From: Clostridia bacterium
Lineage (GTDB): Bacteria; Bacillota; Clostridia; Christensenellales; Borkfalkiaceae
DNA length: 13,373 nucleotides
Reading direction: 5' to 3'
NCBI GenBank assembly: GCA_017503885.1
Contig: JAFVSF010000163.1
Location: 1 to 13,373, forward strand
Shown: positions 3,607 to 11,244 of the stretch, piece by piece
Layout: each line of letters starts with the position of its first letter
Numbering within the stretch: position 1 is the first letter of the stretch
Position numbers and translations under genes: made by a program
The notes under the pieces: model-generated
Seen by the model: only the letters and a program-made list of their open reading frames with translations
Told to the model about the DNA's origin: nothing
Database searches by the model: none

Positions 3607-5205
3607 ATGGGCAAAAAACTTTTATGCTTAATCATGGCTATGTGTTGTGTATTTGGGCTTGTTGCTTGTGGTGAAGAGAAAATCACTGCAGACAAAGCAG
3701 GTACAGACAACACTTTATACGGAGGTTTCGTAGCAGAGACTAATAATTACGTTTATTTCATTAACGGTATAGAAAGCTACTCAACCGATTATAAAACGGG
3801 CGAAGTAACAAAGGGCGCTCTTTTAAGAGTTAACAAAAACGACCTTAATGCAACGCCAGAAACCGTTGTTTCTAAACTTTTAGTTGCAGGCGATACAAAC
3901 GCAGGCTTCTACATTTTCGGCGAGTACGTATATTACGCAGTATCTTCTAACGAAAACGACAAGACTGGTACTACTAAAAAAGACAAACTCAACTTCTTTA
4001 GAACTAAGCTTGATGCAACCGATACGTCAAAGAATATCGTTGATCGTGACTTTACAAACTCAGTAACTTATAGATTTGTTCAATCTGGTAGTAACGTATA
4101 CCTTATCGTTCATAGCACCGAACTCTACGTTTACGACGCTATCGAAGGTGGTTTAGTTTATACTACTGAAGTTAACGCAGAAGACAAGAAGTACAAAAAA
4201 GATGAAGAGGCTCTTAAAGCAGACAAACTTGCAAAGATAGACGTTTCAGAAGTTTTATTTGCAGGTAACAACGTTTACTTTACTTCTAATCCTATCAACG
4301 CACTTCTTTCTAACGCAGACAATATTCAAAAAGAAGCTTTCCACGTTGTTTACAAATTAGACTTTGCAGGCAAAGACACAAAGCCAGTTAAAGTTATTAA
4401 CGGTGCAGGTCAAAAACTTGTAAACGGTGAAAAGAACCCAGATGGTGGTTTTGGTATTCTCGGTGTTACTATTGACCTTTTAAGAGTTGAAAACGGCAAC
4501 CTTTATTTCACTTATACAAGTCTTAACACTGTTGAAGGTGGCAAGACCGTATATATGCAAATTCCAGAAGCCGACCTTAAAAATACAATCGCTAACACTT
4601 GGTACAAAACTGAAAGTTACGTTTACAGCGAAGCAACAAACAACATTGCAAGCGTATTTGCAACAGGCTCTGTTTTCCACGATGGAAAAGTTTACTACGT
4701 TCAAGCTAATATCGGTCTTTTAGTTTACGACCATTCTCAAAAAGACGAAGATACAACTGATAACGGTGTAAGCGTATTACTTTCTTCTGAACTTTTAAGA
4801 GGTGCAACGTTAGATTACGTTAACGTAGAAGGCGAAGTAGCTTACCTTTATTTCCACGATGCTTCAAGCAATTATTACAAACTCAACCTTGCAGAAGGCA
4901 AAGATGCAAAAGTTTATAGAATAAACGAGTTTGCTATCAACACTTCTTGGTATAAGCCAGAAGTTGTAAAGAGTGGTAATGATTATTACTTTATCGCAGT
5001 TTACAGTGGTGCAGAGTTCAAATCATACGTTTATAAAATTAAGATGGCTGACTTAAAGACTGAAGACGATGAATACTGGACTGAAGAAAAAGAAGAAACT
5101 GACGATGCTGACGTAACCTTCGACGTATTTGCAAAGCAAAACGGTATTTTAGGTTTAGTAGCAGAAAAAGACCTTCAAGTAGCATCAGAAAGCGTTGTAG
5201 CATAA
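3607..5205 (+). CDS. Large secreted lipoprotein, beta-propeller-like repeats
   Basis: The protein has 532 residues. The N-terminus is a lipoprotein signal: basic MGKK, a hydrophobic core, then lipobox LVAC with the lipidated Cys at 21. The rest has recurring strand motifs of the form G/N-x-V-Y-Y/F, for example NNYVYF (46-51), EYVYYAV (106-112), SNVYLIV (162-168), NNVYFTS (221-227), GNLYFTY (297-303), GKVYYVQ (360-366) and NDYYFIAV (458-465), often followed by a Leu/Lys-rich strand and an Asp/Thr turn. This is typical of DUF5050- or PQQ-like propeller repeats. The C-terminus has an acidic patch (485-501). It is anchored outside the membrane and probably binds a ligand or partner; no catalytic motif is visible. 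The ribosome site AAGGAG is at 3594-3599. It has its own promoter and terminator. Confidence 0.85.
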   Translation: MGKKLLCLIMAMCCVFGLVACGEEKITADKAGTDNTLYGGFVAETNNYVYFINGIESYSTDYKTGEVTKGALLRVNKNDLNATPETVVSKLLVAGDTNAGFYIFGEYVYYAVSSNENDKTGTTKKDKLNFFRTKLDATDTSKNIVDRDFTNSVTYRFVQSGSNVYLIVHSTELYVYDAIEGGLVYTTEVNAEDKKYKKDEEALKADKLAKIDVSEVLFAGNNVYFTSNPINALLSNADNIQKEAFHVVYKLDFAGKDTKPVKVINGAGQKLVNGEKNPDGGFGILGVTIDLLRVENGNLYFTYTSLNTVEGGKTVYMQIPEADLKNTIANTWYKTESYVYSEATNNIASVFATGSVFHDGKVYYVQANIGLLVYDHSQKDEDTTDNGVSVLLSSELLRGATLDYVNVEGEVAYLYFHDASSNYYKLNLAEGKDAKVYRINEFAINTSWYKPEVVKSGNDYYFIAVYSGAEFKSYVYKIKMADLKTEDDEYWTEEKEETDDADVTFDVFAKQNGILGLVAEKDLQVASESVVA

Positions 5206-5220
5206 AAATTGTATAAATTT

Positions 5221-5249
5221 ACGGCACGGCTTTAAGCCGTGCCGTTTTT
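5221..5249 (+). terminator. Intrinsic terminator of the lipoprotein gene
   Basis: A 10-bp GC-rich stem, ACGGCACGGC (5221-5230) with GCCGTGCCGT (5236-5245), is followed by TTTTT, 16 bp after the stop codon. Confidence 0.92.
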
Positions 5250-5279
5250 GTTAAATTGTCTATATTATATAATAATAAG

Positions 5280-5348
5280 CGAGGAGCAAAGATTTGCCCC
5301 TCGTAAATTTTTGCATATAAGGGGCTTGCGTTTTGCAAAACCCCTTTT
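5280..5348. other. Two hairpins between converging genes (terminator or small RNA)
   Basis: The first hairpin is CGAGG-A-GCAAA/TTTGC-C-CCTCG (5280-5303). The second is AAGGGG/CCCCTT (5319-5324 with 5341-5346) with an inner TTGC/GCAA, followed by TTTT on the plus strand. A TATAAT lies just upstream (5268-5273) but without a good -35 box. The pair may simply terminate the minus-strand protease gene that ends at 5365, or it may be a plus-strand RNA of about 70 nt. Confidence 0.4.
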
Positions 5349-5364
5349 AGTTTGTTTATAAAAA

Positions 5365-6087
5365 TCAATCTCTATCTCTAAACTTGCTCAAAAGTATAAT
5401 AAATCTAACTAAATACAAGAAAGAAACGAGAAGAGATGCAACGTAGGTAAGGGCAGCGGCGTATAAAACTTTTCTAATACTAGCAAGTTCTTCTTTTGTG
5501 TAAAGCCCTGTATCTCTAAGCATTATAACGGCACGCCTTGATGCGTCTATTTCTACCGGTATGGTTATAAGAGCAAAGATTGTAGAAAGAGAATAAAGCA
5601 ACACGCCTAAAGCTAAAACGTACGTTCCAAGGTTTACGCCTACACCACCGATAAGAAGTTCTAAAATAAGACCGACTATGGCTACGGGAACAGCAAACGT
5701 CGAGCCGTAATTGGTAATAGGCACTAAAGCCGTTCTCATTGCGATTAGCCTAGAGTCTTCACTGTGTTGAGCAGCGTGTCCACATTCGTGTGAGGCAACC
5801 CCAACTGCGGCGACGGTAGATTTGCCGTAAGTAGAATCAGAAAGGCTTAAAACGTGCGTCGTAGGGTTATAATTGTCGGTAAGTTCGCCAGGCGTTCTGC
5901 TAACCATAACGCTGTAGCAGTTGTTTTGAGATAAGAGTTTGTAAGCCACTTGCTCTGAAGTAGCCTTTGCCTCGGTTTCTGCTTGAGAGTATTTTTTAAA
6001 GGTTGATTTTACTCTAAATTCTGCATATAGAGCAAATAGTATGCCGGGTATGATGATAATCAAAGAGCCGTAAATTAAAGCGTACAT
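5365..6087 (-). CDS. yugP: YugP-type membrane zinc metallopeptidase
   Basis: The protein has 240 residues, the usual length for the family (Zn_peptidase_2, B. subtilis YugP). It has an N-terminal membrane span (about 3-22), then the segment PGELTDNYNP (66-75) typical of the family. The zinc motif HECGH is at 100-104 (ligands His100 and His104, catalytic Glu101), with the probable third ligand Glu179 in PVEIDASRRA (177-186). Three further hydrophobic spans lie near 121-148, 154-178 and 208-236. It is an integral membrane protease with unknown substrates, probably acting in membrane protein turnover or envelope stress. The start is supported by GAGG five bases before the ATG at 6087. Two minus-strand promoters lie upstream. 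Family assignment is strong; physiological role is unknown. Confidence 0.9.
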   Translation of the reverse strand: MYALIYGSLIIIIPGILFALYAEFRVKSTFKKYSQAETEAKATSEQVAYKLLSQNNCYSVMVSRTPGELTDNYNPTTHVLSLSDSTYGKSTVAAVGVASHECGHAAQHSEDSRLIAMRTALVPITNYGSTFAVPVAIVGLILELLIGGVGVNLGTYVLALGVLLYSLSTIFALITIPVEIDASRRAVIMLRDTGLYTKEELASIRKVLYAAALTYVASLLVSFLYLVRFIILLSKFRDRD

Positions 6088-6121
6088 AAATTCCTCGTAT
6101 ATTTTATATCGTTTTTACTGA

Positions 6122-6150
6122 ATTTTAACCTATTGTTAAAATTTTGTCAA
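6122..6150 (-). promoter_or_regulatory. Proximal promoter of the zinc protease gene
   Basis: On the minus strand a perfect TTGACA (6150-6145) and TAAAAT (6127-6122) are separated by 17 nt, ending 35 bp before the ATG at 6087. Confidence 0.75.
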
Positions 6151-6154
6151 TGAA

Positions 6155-6184
6155 ATTGTACGGCTATACGGGTTATTTTGTCAA
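6155..6184 (-). promoter_or_regulatory. Distal candidate promoter of the zinc protease gene
   Basis: On the minus strand TTGACA (6184-6179) and TACAAT (6160-6155) are separated by 18 nt, directly upstream of the first promoter and in the same orientation. It begins just after the stop of the gene at 6192-7112, so the two genes are probably transcribed separately. Confidence 0.5.
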
Positions 6185-6191
6185 TTAAGCA

Positions 6192-7112
6192 TTAAATTAG
6201 CGTTACGTTTGTAATCAATCCGTTTGTAACGGCTACCTGCGCGTATTCAACTTTATCATCATATAAAAGGGTTACTAAATCGCTTGAAACAAAATGAGGA
6301 GGGGGCAAAATTCTAGTGAATTTGCCTATAAACTCTTTCATCTCGCTAGACCTAGGTTTTAATTCTGGGGATAGAAAAGCCTCAACGTCGCCGTCTAATA
6401 ACAGTTCTTCAAAAAATGCTATTACGAGCAATTTTTCAGGTAGAGAAAAAACCTCTCTTTCGCAAGTGATTTTGTAGTTTTTCAAAGTGACCGTTTCGCC
6501 AAATTGCCACGTGCAAGAGATAGAGTGTTTTAAAAGGTCGTTTTTCTTTTCAAAAACTGTCAAAGTATTTTTGTTTAGAGAATATCCATCACAGACGTTT
6601 TTAAAAACCAAACTTATTTTTTCGCCAATTTTAAAGGCTAAAATCTCGGTTTTGTCTGCAATGCAAACTGCTAGTAAATATTCGTTTCCGTAAGTTCTAC
6701 ACGTGTCGAAAATTACGTTTTTAGGAGTAAAGGGCAGTTCTTCTATGAGAAAGTCGTTTTGTTTGCTGACGCAAAGTTTTACACCGTTTTGACTAAAGCA
6801 GGTTACAAGTGTTGGATAGGTAAAATCAAAACTCTTTTTTCCAAGAAGAGTAAACCTTCCGTCGCTTTTTCGATAGAACTGAGGAATAATCAAAAAACCA
6901 CCGTATAGGTCGATTATCTTAGTGTTTTTTGTAGAAACAGGGTGGTTTTTGTCAAATAGAAAACTAACGTTTTCAAAACTTTCGTCCAAGGGAATAAACT
7001 CTAAAAAACACCTTTCGCTTTCTACGTAACGCAAGTTGTGTGAAGTTACGCCTAAAAACGCTCCGTCCACCTTTAAGGCACATGGCACGTCGCATAAAAA
7101 ATAGCAATACAT
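6192..7112 (-). CDS. 306-residue protein of unknown function, possible PEGA-like N-terminus
   Basis: I do not recognise this 306-residue protein. It has no signal peptide and no clear membrane helix, so it is probably cytoplasmic. Residues 9-31 (VPCALKVDGAFLGVTSHNLR and following) resemble the start of a PEGA-type beta domain, in which a short strand, a DG turn and a G-V/T-P/S step recur; this is a weak likeness. The middle (50-220) is rich in short beta strands and polar turns, with many Cys and Phe, and suggests a beta sandwich or propeller. The last part (about 228-306) looks like a separate alpha/beta domain with EFIGKF and LVTLLYDD. No Shine-Dalgarno is visible before the ATG at 7112, and its promoter is unclear. 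It diverges from the HTH gene at 7199. Confidence 0.7.
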   Translation of the reverse strand: MYCYFLCDVPCALKVDGAFLGVTSHNLRYVESERCFLEFIPLDESFENVSFLFDKNHPVSTKNTKIIDLYGGFLIIPQFYRKSDGRFTLLGKKSFDFTYPTLVTCFSQNGVKLCVSKQNDFLIEELPFTPKNVIFDTCRTYGNEYLLAVCIADKTEILAFKIGEKISLVFKNVCDGYSLNKNTLTVFEKKNDLLKHSISCTWQFGETVTLKNYKITCEREVFSLPEKLLVIAFFEELLLDGDVEAFLSPELKPRSSEMKEFIGKFTRILPPPHFVSSDLVTLLYDDKVEYAQVAVTNGLITNVTLI

Positions 7113-7198
7113 AGTTTAATTTATTCTAGTTTATAAAAAAATATGTATTATAACTAAAAAATTTGGCAATAATTAAATCATTATCAAGGAGGATTATT

Positions 7199-7873
7199 AT
7201 GACTAAATTGCGAGATGCACAAATTAAAGAACTAATGAAAAATGCGTACGACGTACGTACAAAAGGTGGTAGTCTTTCAAAGGTGTTTGAGGATTTTGCA
7301 AATAAAACGGGCAAGGCAAAGGGTAGCGTTAGAAACGTGTATTATTCGGCTTTAAAAAAGACTGAAAGCGATGCGGAGTATAAAGATGCAATCTTAGGCG
7401 ACTTTCAACTAAAAGCGACTAAAATCATTAGTTTTGAAGATGGCGAGGCAGATTTCTTGTTGGAGAAAATACTTATTGGCATAACATTTGGCAAGTCGGT
7501 TAGAAGAACGATAGGCGAGATGACCGATAGCCCTAAACTAGCACTTAGATATCAAAATAAGTATAGAAATATTTTAAGGTTTGAAAAACAAAGGGTGGAA
7601 AAGGTTAGACAAAAGATAATTAAAACGTACGGAAAATGTTGTAACCCATATAAAGAGGGAGAAAAGGGAGATGCCGTTTTAGACAAATTAAAGCGAGAGA
7701 TAAACGGCCTTTGCGATAGAATTGCAAAAGGGCTAAAGGAAGAAAACGACAAGTTAAAGCAAAGGGTTATAGAACTTGTAAAAGAAAACGAAGAGTTAAA
7801 ACAAATACTTACACAAAAAGACGACAGGGCTATTGATAAATATTTTGATAAGCACTATAAAAAGTCTATATAA
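7199..7873 (+). CDS. Putative DNA-binding protein: HTH modules plus C-terminal coiled coil
   Basis: The protein has 224 residues, and the start is fixed by AAGGAGG six bases before the ATG at 7199; an upstream in-frame TTG has no ribosome site. Residues 5-52 look like a Myb/RsfA-style helix-turn-helix, with SLSKVFEDFANKTGKAKGSV (25-44) followed by RNVYYSALKK. A second stretch (about 94-126: GITFGKSVRRTIGEMT.. then LRYQNKYRNIL) has a similar helix pattern and may be a second module. A charged coiled coil (165-207, heptads with ENDKLKQRV and NEELKQIL) would allow dimerisation. The layout recalls the sporulation regulator RsfA (N-terminal Myb-like, C-terminal coiled coil), but the sequence is not close enough to name it. 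It has a terminator at 7876-7915. Confidence 0.75.
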   Translation: MTKLRDAQIKELMKNAYDVRTKGGSLSKVFEDFANKTGKAKGSVRNVYYSALKKTESDAEYKDAILGDFQLKATKIISFEDGEADFLLEKILIGITFGKSVRRTIGEMTDSPKLALRYQNKYRNILRFEKQRVEKVRQKIIKTYGKCCNPYKEGEKGDAVLDKLKREINGLCDRIAKGLKEENDKLKQRVIELVKENEELKQILTQKDDRAIDKYFDKHYKKSI

Positions 7874-7875
7874 AT

Positions 7876-7915
7876 AAAAGCGAGAGCCATGCTATGTCAA
7901 GGCTCTCGCTTTTAT
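7876..7915. terminator. Bidirectional intrinsic terminator between converging genes
   Basis: A 13-bp stem, AAAAGCGAGAGCC (7876-7888) with GGCTCTCGCTTTT (7901-7913), has A-rich and T-rich flanks on both sides. It serves the HTH gene ending at 7873 and the glycosyltransferase gene ending at 7962 on the other strand. Confidence 0.9.
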
Positions 7916-7961
7916 TTAAACAGTGTAATAATCGACATATAGGCGTGTTTTTGCTAAAAAC

Positions 7962-9161
7962 TTATGCCTTTTTTAGTCGGCTATATCTTTTAGAAGAAGT
8001 TTTCGCATTGTTCTTTTCTTCAATTAGTCTTTGATACTCTTTAAATACGCTTTTTACAGACTGTTTCCAAGTGAGATACAAGTCTTTATAACAGCCCTGA
8101 CAAACATTTTCGTATAGTGCGTCGCTGGAAATTATCCGTAAAATTTCATCAGCATAAGAGGTTTTGTTTGGGCTAGCCAAAAAGCCGTTTTTGTCTTTTA
8201 TAATTTCGCAAGCAGTCGTTGCACCTTCGACAAATAACGTGGGTGTTTTTTGGCACGCAGACTCAATTTGCACGAGCGAGTTGGCATCGTAAAGAGAGGG
8301 GAAAAGCAGAAGTTTAGCCCTTGCGTACAATTTTTGCAGTAGTGTTTTGTCAGTTATTTTTCCACAAGAGATTGCGTTGCTAGTTAAATTCAACTTGGCG
8401 ACGTATTCCGTAAGTTTTTCCTCGTCACTTCCACTGCCAACGAATAGCATTTTAAAATCAACTCCTTTATCTTTTAATATTGCCAAAGCCTCTAAAATCA
8501 AAGGAATATTTTTTTGAAAGGTTATTCTTCCAACGTAGAGAAAGGTTAGGGTGTTTTCCTCTAAATTGTATAAATCGTTTATTTCTTTTAAAGCCTCTTC
8601 AACGTTTTGTATAGGAGTGTGGTCGGTTGCATTTGGAACAACTACACAATTTGGTTTTAGATTAAATTGGTTTTTATAAAGAGATAGCATACCCTTATTT
8701 ACCGTCCAACACTCGTCGCAAGAATTAAAAAAGGAAATTATTGAAAACGTTGCAAGTTTTGTAGAGAGTTTTAACTTTAGCACCTTTTCAAAGTCTTTTT
8801 TGTATTGCGAGTGAATAGTAGCAACGAGTGGTATTTTGTGTTTTTTGGCGTATCTTTTTCCCTTTCGGCAGAGGTTGAAAGGAGAATGTACGTGCACGAT
8901 ATCAAGTTTATACTTTTTTAACAATCGCTTAAATTTCACGTCTAAAAACGGAAGGGGTATTGAATAGTCGAAATTTGGCACGGAAAAAGAAAAGCACTGA
9001 ACGATTTTATACGGTTTGTCAGTTATTTTAACGCCCTTTTCCAGTGGACAAAAAACGGTTACGTCTGCATAGCGAGAAAGTTCTTTTGCGTAGTTGTCTA
9101 CCACGTTAATTACGCCGTCTACCATAGGATAAAAGGCATCTATAAAAAGACCGATGTTCAA
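7962..9161 (-). CDS. GT4-family glycosyltransferase
   Basis: The protein has 399 residues with a GT-B fold. The N-terminal acceptor domain starts NIGLFIDAFYPMVDGVINVV (2-21, including the DGV step) and carries HVHSP (90-94) and TIHSQY (115-120). The C-terminal nucleotide-sugar domain carries YVGRITFQKN (209-218) and SLYDANSLVQIES (289-301). The usual E-x7-E pair here reads Asp292-x7-Glu300, so the first Glu is Asp. The sequence resembles the 1,2-diacylglycerol glucosyltransferase/mannosyltransferase type, which makes membrane glycolipids, but the acceptor is not decided by sequence. The start is TTG at 9161, supported by AGGAGG six bases upstream. The C-terminus is strongly basic (378-399), which may help membrane contact. 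It has its own promoter. Confidence 0.88.
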   Translation of the reverse strand: MNIGLFIDAFYPMVDGVINVVDNYAKELSRYADVTVFCPLEKGVKITDKPYKIVQCFSFSVPNFDYSIPLPFLDVKFKRLLKKYKLDIVHVHSPFNLCRKGKRYAKKHKIPLVATIHSQYKKDFEKVLKLKLSTKLATFSIISFFNSCDECWTVNKGMLSLYKNQFNLKPNCVVVPNATDHTPIQNVEEALKEINDLYNLEENTLTFLYVGRITFQKNIPLILEALAILKDKGVDFKMLFVGSGSDEEKLTEYVAKLNLTSNAISCGKITDKTLLQKLYARAKLLLFPSLYDANSLVQIESACQKTPTLFVEGATTACEIIKDKNGFLASPNKTSYADEILRIISSDALYENVCQGCYKDLYLTWKQSVKSVFKEYQRLIEEKNNAKTSSKRYSRLKKA

Positions 9162-9188
9162 AATTAGCCTCCTAGTACGTTTAGATAA

Positions 9189-9216
9189 AGTATACGCAGA
9201 ATTTCATTTATTTCAA
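9189..9216 (-). promoter_or_regulatory. Promoter of the glycosyltransferase gene
   Basis: On the minus strand TTGAAA (9216-9211) and TATACT (9194-9189) are separated by 16 nt, 27 bp ahead of the TTG start codon at 9161. Confidence 0.65.
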
Positions 9217-9237
9217 GGGGAAAATTGTCGAGTATTG

Positions 9238-9281
9238 TCAAAAGGCAAAATTTTCAAAAAGTGAGGCTATAAGTCGATAAA
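9238..9281. repeat. Left copy of a two-part repeat flanking the ABC exporter genes
   Basis: It contains TCAAAAGGCA (9238-9247) and, 19 bp on, CTATAAGTCGATAAA (9267-9281). Both blocks recur in the same order and orientation at 13114-13148, just after the exporter operon. In this copy the sequence is intergenic. Confidence 0.7.
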
Positions 9282-9366
9282 ACGAATATTTTTACAATAA
9301 TAAATTTCTCGGTCATTTTATGCAGTGTGAAAATTTTATGATATTGATTAAATTTGTAAAAAAAAG

Positions 9367-9395
9367 TTGCAAAAACTAGAGAAAAGTGATAAATT
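9367..9395 (+). promoter_or_regulatory. Promoter of the ABC exporter operon
   Basis: TTGCAA (9367-9372) and TAAATT (9390-9395) are separated by 17 nt, about 60 bp ahead of the ATG at 9457. An in-frame TTG at 9367 belongs to this -35 box and is not a start codon. Confidence 0.6.
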
Positions 9396-9456
9396 TATAT
9401 ATAAATTTACACTTAACGTTTTTTCTGGGTTTAAAAACGCTAGAAGAGAGGAAAAA

Positions 9457-11244
9457 ATGATTTTTGACAAGTACATAAACAAGTATTACCTAAAGTACGG
9501 AATACTACTGTTATTAGGTATCATAGCACTTGTTGCCGTTGACTATTACCAACTTAAAATTCCAGAATTTTACGGTATGATTATAAACGGAATGAGTGAG
9601 GGCTACATTGAAGAGGGAGCAAATAAAATAGCATTTGACGGCAGGTTTTTAATCGATAGAATTTGTTTGCCACTTATGATAGTTATTTTAGTAATAATCG
9701 TGGGTAGATTTTTGTGGAGAGTATGTTTTTTAGGTGCTGGTATCAAAGTTGAATCAGACATACGTACTGCAATGTTCGACCACTGCAAAAATCTTTCTCA
9801 ACAATATTATCAAACTAACAAAGTCGGCAACTTAATGTCCCTTTTTACAAACGATTTAGAAACCGTACAAGAGTGTTTTGGCTGGGGCGTTTTAATGCTT
9901 TGCGACGCCGTATTTTTAGGTGGTCTTGCAATAATTAAAATGTGGGAAATGAGTTGGGTTTTAACCTTGTTTTCTCTAATTCCAATGGTGTTTATGCTTA
10001 CGGCTAGTTTAATCGTTGGCAAATACCTCACAATTAAGTGGGATGAAAGACAGGCTGCTTTTTCTTCGCTTTCAGATTTTTCGCAAGAGAATTTTTCGGG
10101 CATTTCAGTAATCAAAGCCTTTGTAAAAGAGGCAAAAGAACTTTGGGAGTTTAAAAAACTCAACAAAAAGAACGAAAATACTAACGTAATTTACACAAAA
10201 TATTCTACGTTGCTTAGAATTTGCATTACCCTTTTTATTGAGTCTGTTATCTGCATAATTTTAGGTTACGGTGGATATTTGGTATATAACCAGACTTTCA
10301 ATAGTGGCGAACTCTTTGAATTTATAGGCTATTTTAACTCGGTAATATGGCCGGTTATGGCAATTTCGGAGCTTATCGAAATGTCTTCAAGAGGCAAAGC
10401 GTCCGTTAAGAGAATTAGCGAACTTTTAGATGCAAGGCAAGACGTAATCGATAGAGAAGACGCCGTAGATATAGACGGTGTATTCGGCTCGGTAGAATTT
10501 AGAAATCTTACCTTTACTTATCCAGACGGCGATTATCCCGTTCTTAAAGATGCCTCGTTTAAAATCAATGCAGGTGAAAACGTAGGTATCGTGGGTAAAA
10601 CGGGTTCTGGTAAAACTACGGTTGTAGACCTTTTGCTCAGGGTTTATAACGTTCCAAACGGCACTGTTTTTGTCGACGGAAAAGACGTGAACGACGTAAA
10701 AATTTCTTCACTTAGAAGTTATATGGCGTACGTGCCTCAAGACAATTTCCTCTTTAGTGATACGATAGAGAATAACATTTCGTTTGCATCTGACGACAAG
10801 AGTTTTGATAGAGTTATGCAGTACGCTAAACTTTCGGATATACACGACAACGTTGTAGATTTTAAAGAGGGTTATCAAACTATTCTCGGCGAGAGAGGAG
10901 TTACCGTGTCGGGCGGACAAAAGCAGAGAATTTCTATTGCGAGAGCACTGATGAAAGACGCTCCAATTCTTATTTTAGACGACTCTGTTTCGGCAGTAGA
11001 CACAAAGACGGAAAGAGCAATTCTTACAAACCTTGCCGAAACTAGAAAGGGCAAGACTACTATACTTATCGCCCACAGAATTTCAACAATTATAGGTATG
11101 GATAAGATTATCTATATCGAAGACGGAAAGATTTTAGACGTTGGTAAACACGACGAGTTATACGCAAGATGTGAAGAGTATAAAAACGCCGTAGACCTTC
11201 AAAAATTAGAAGACGAGAAAAAGGAGGCGAACGAAAATGCGTGA
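9457..11244 (+). CDS. ABC exporter half-transporter, subunit with degenerate Walker B (heterodimer partner A)
   Basis: The protein has 595 residues: an exporter-type six-helix membrane domain (about 1-310) fused to a nucleotide-binding domain (about 345-585). Walker A is GKTGSGKT (380-387), the Q-loop PQDN (427-430), the signature VSGGQ (484-488), Walker B ILILDD (504-509) and the H-loop His540. Asp509 takes the place of the catalytic Glu, as in the degenerate site of BmrC/LmrC/TM287-type subunits, while the signature is canonical. GAGAGG before the ATG at 9457 sets the start. The last codons overlap the next gene by 8 bp, so the two subunits are translationally coupled. It probably exports drugs, lipids or peptides; the substrate cannot be told from sequence. 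Confidence 0.92.
   Translation: MIFDKYINKYYLKYGILLLLGIIALVAVDYYQLKIPEFYGMIINGMSEGYIEEGANKIAFDGRFLIDRICLPLMIVILVIIVGRFLWRVCFLGAGIKVESDIRTAMFDHCKNLSQQYYQTNKVGNLMSLFTNDLETVQECFGWGVLMLCDAVFLGGLAIIKMWEMSWVLTLFSLIPMVFMLTASLIVGKYLTIKWDERQAAFSSLSDFSQENFSGISVIKAFVKEAKELWEFKKLNKKNENTNVIYTKYSTLLRICITLFIESVICIILGYGGYLVYNQTFNSGELFEFIGYFNSVIWPVMAISELIEMSSRGKASVKRISELLDARQDVIDREDAVDIDGVFGSVEFRNLTFTYPDGDYPVLKDASFKINAGENVGIVGKTGSGKTTVVDLLLRVYNVPNGTVFVDGKDVNDVKISSLRSYMAYVPQDNFLFSDTIENNISFASDDKSFDRVMQYAKLSDIHDNVVDFKEGYQTILGERGVTVSGGQKQRISIARALMKDAPILILDDSVSAVDTKTERAILTNLAETRKGKTTILIAHRISTIIGMDKIIYIEDGKILDVGKHDELYARCEEYKNAVDLQKLEDEKKEANENA

Noticed and set aside
4480..4723. Overlapping ORFs on both strands inside the lipoprotein gene
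   Set aside because: They are shadows of the lipoprotein coding frame and have no ribosome sites or recognisable products.
7163..7198. TTG start extending the HTH protein by 12 residues
   Set aside because: No ribosome site precedes it, while AAGGAGG sits six bases before the ATG at 7199.
9367..9456. TTG start extending the first exporter subunit by 30 residues
   Set aside because: The TTG is part of a probable -35 box and has no ribosome site; the ATG at 9457 has GAGAGG and gives the normal exporter N-terminus.
9810..10166. 118-codon minus-strand ORF within the exporter gene
   Set aside because: It lies entirely antisense to the conserved transporter membrane domain and has no start signals.
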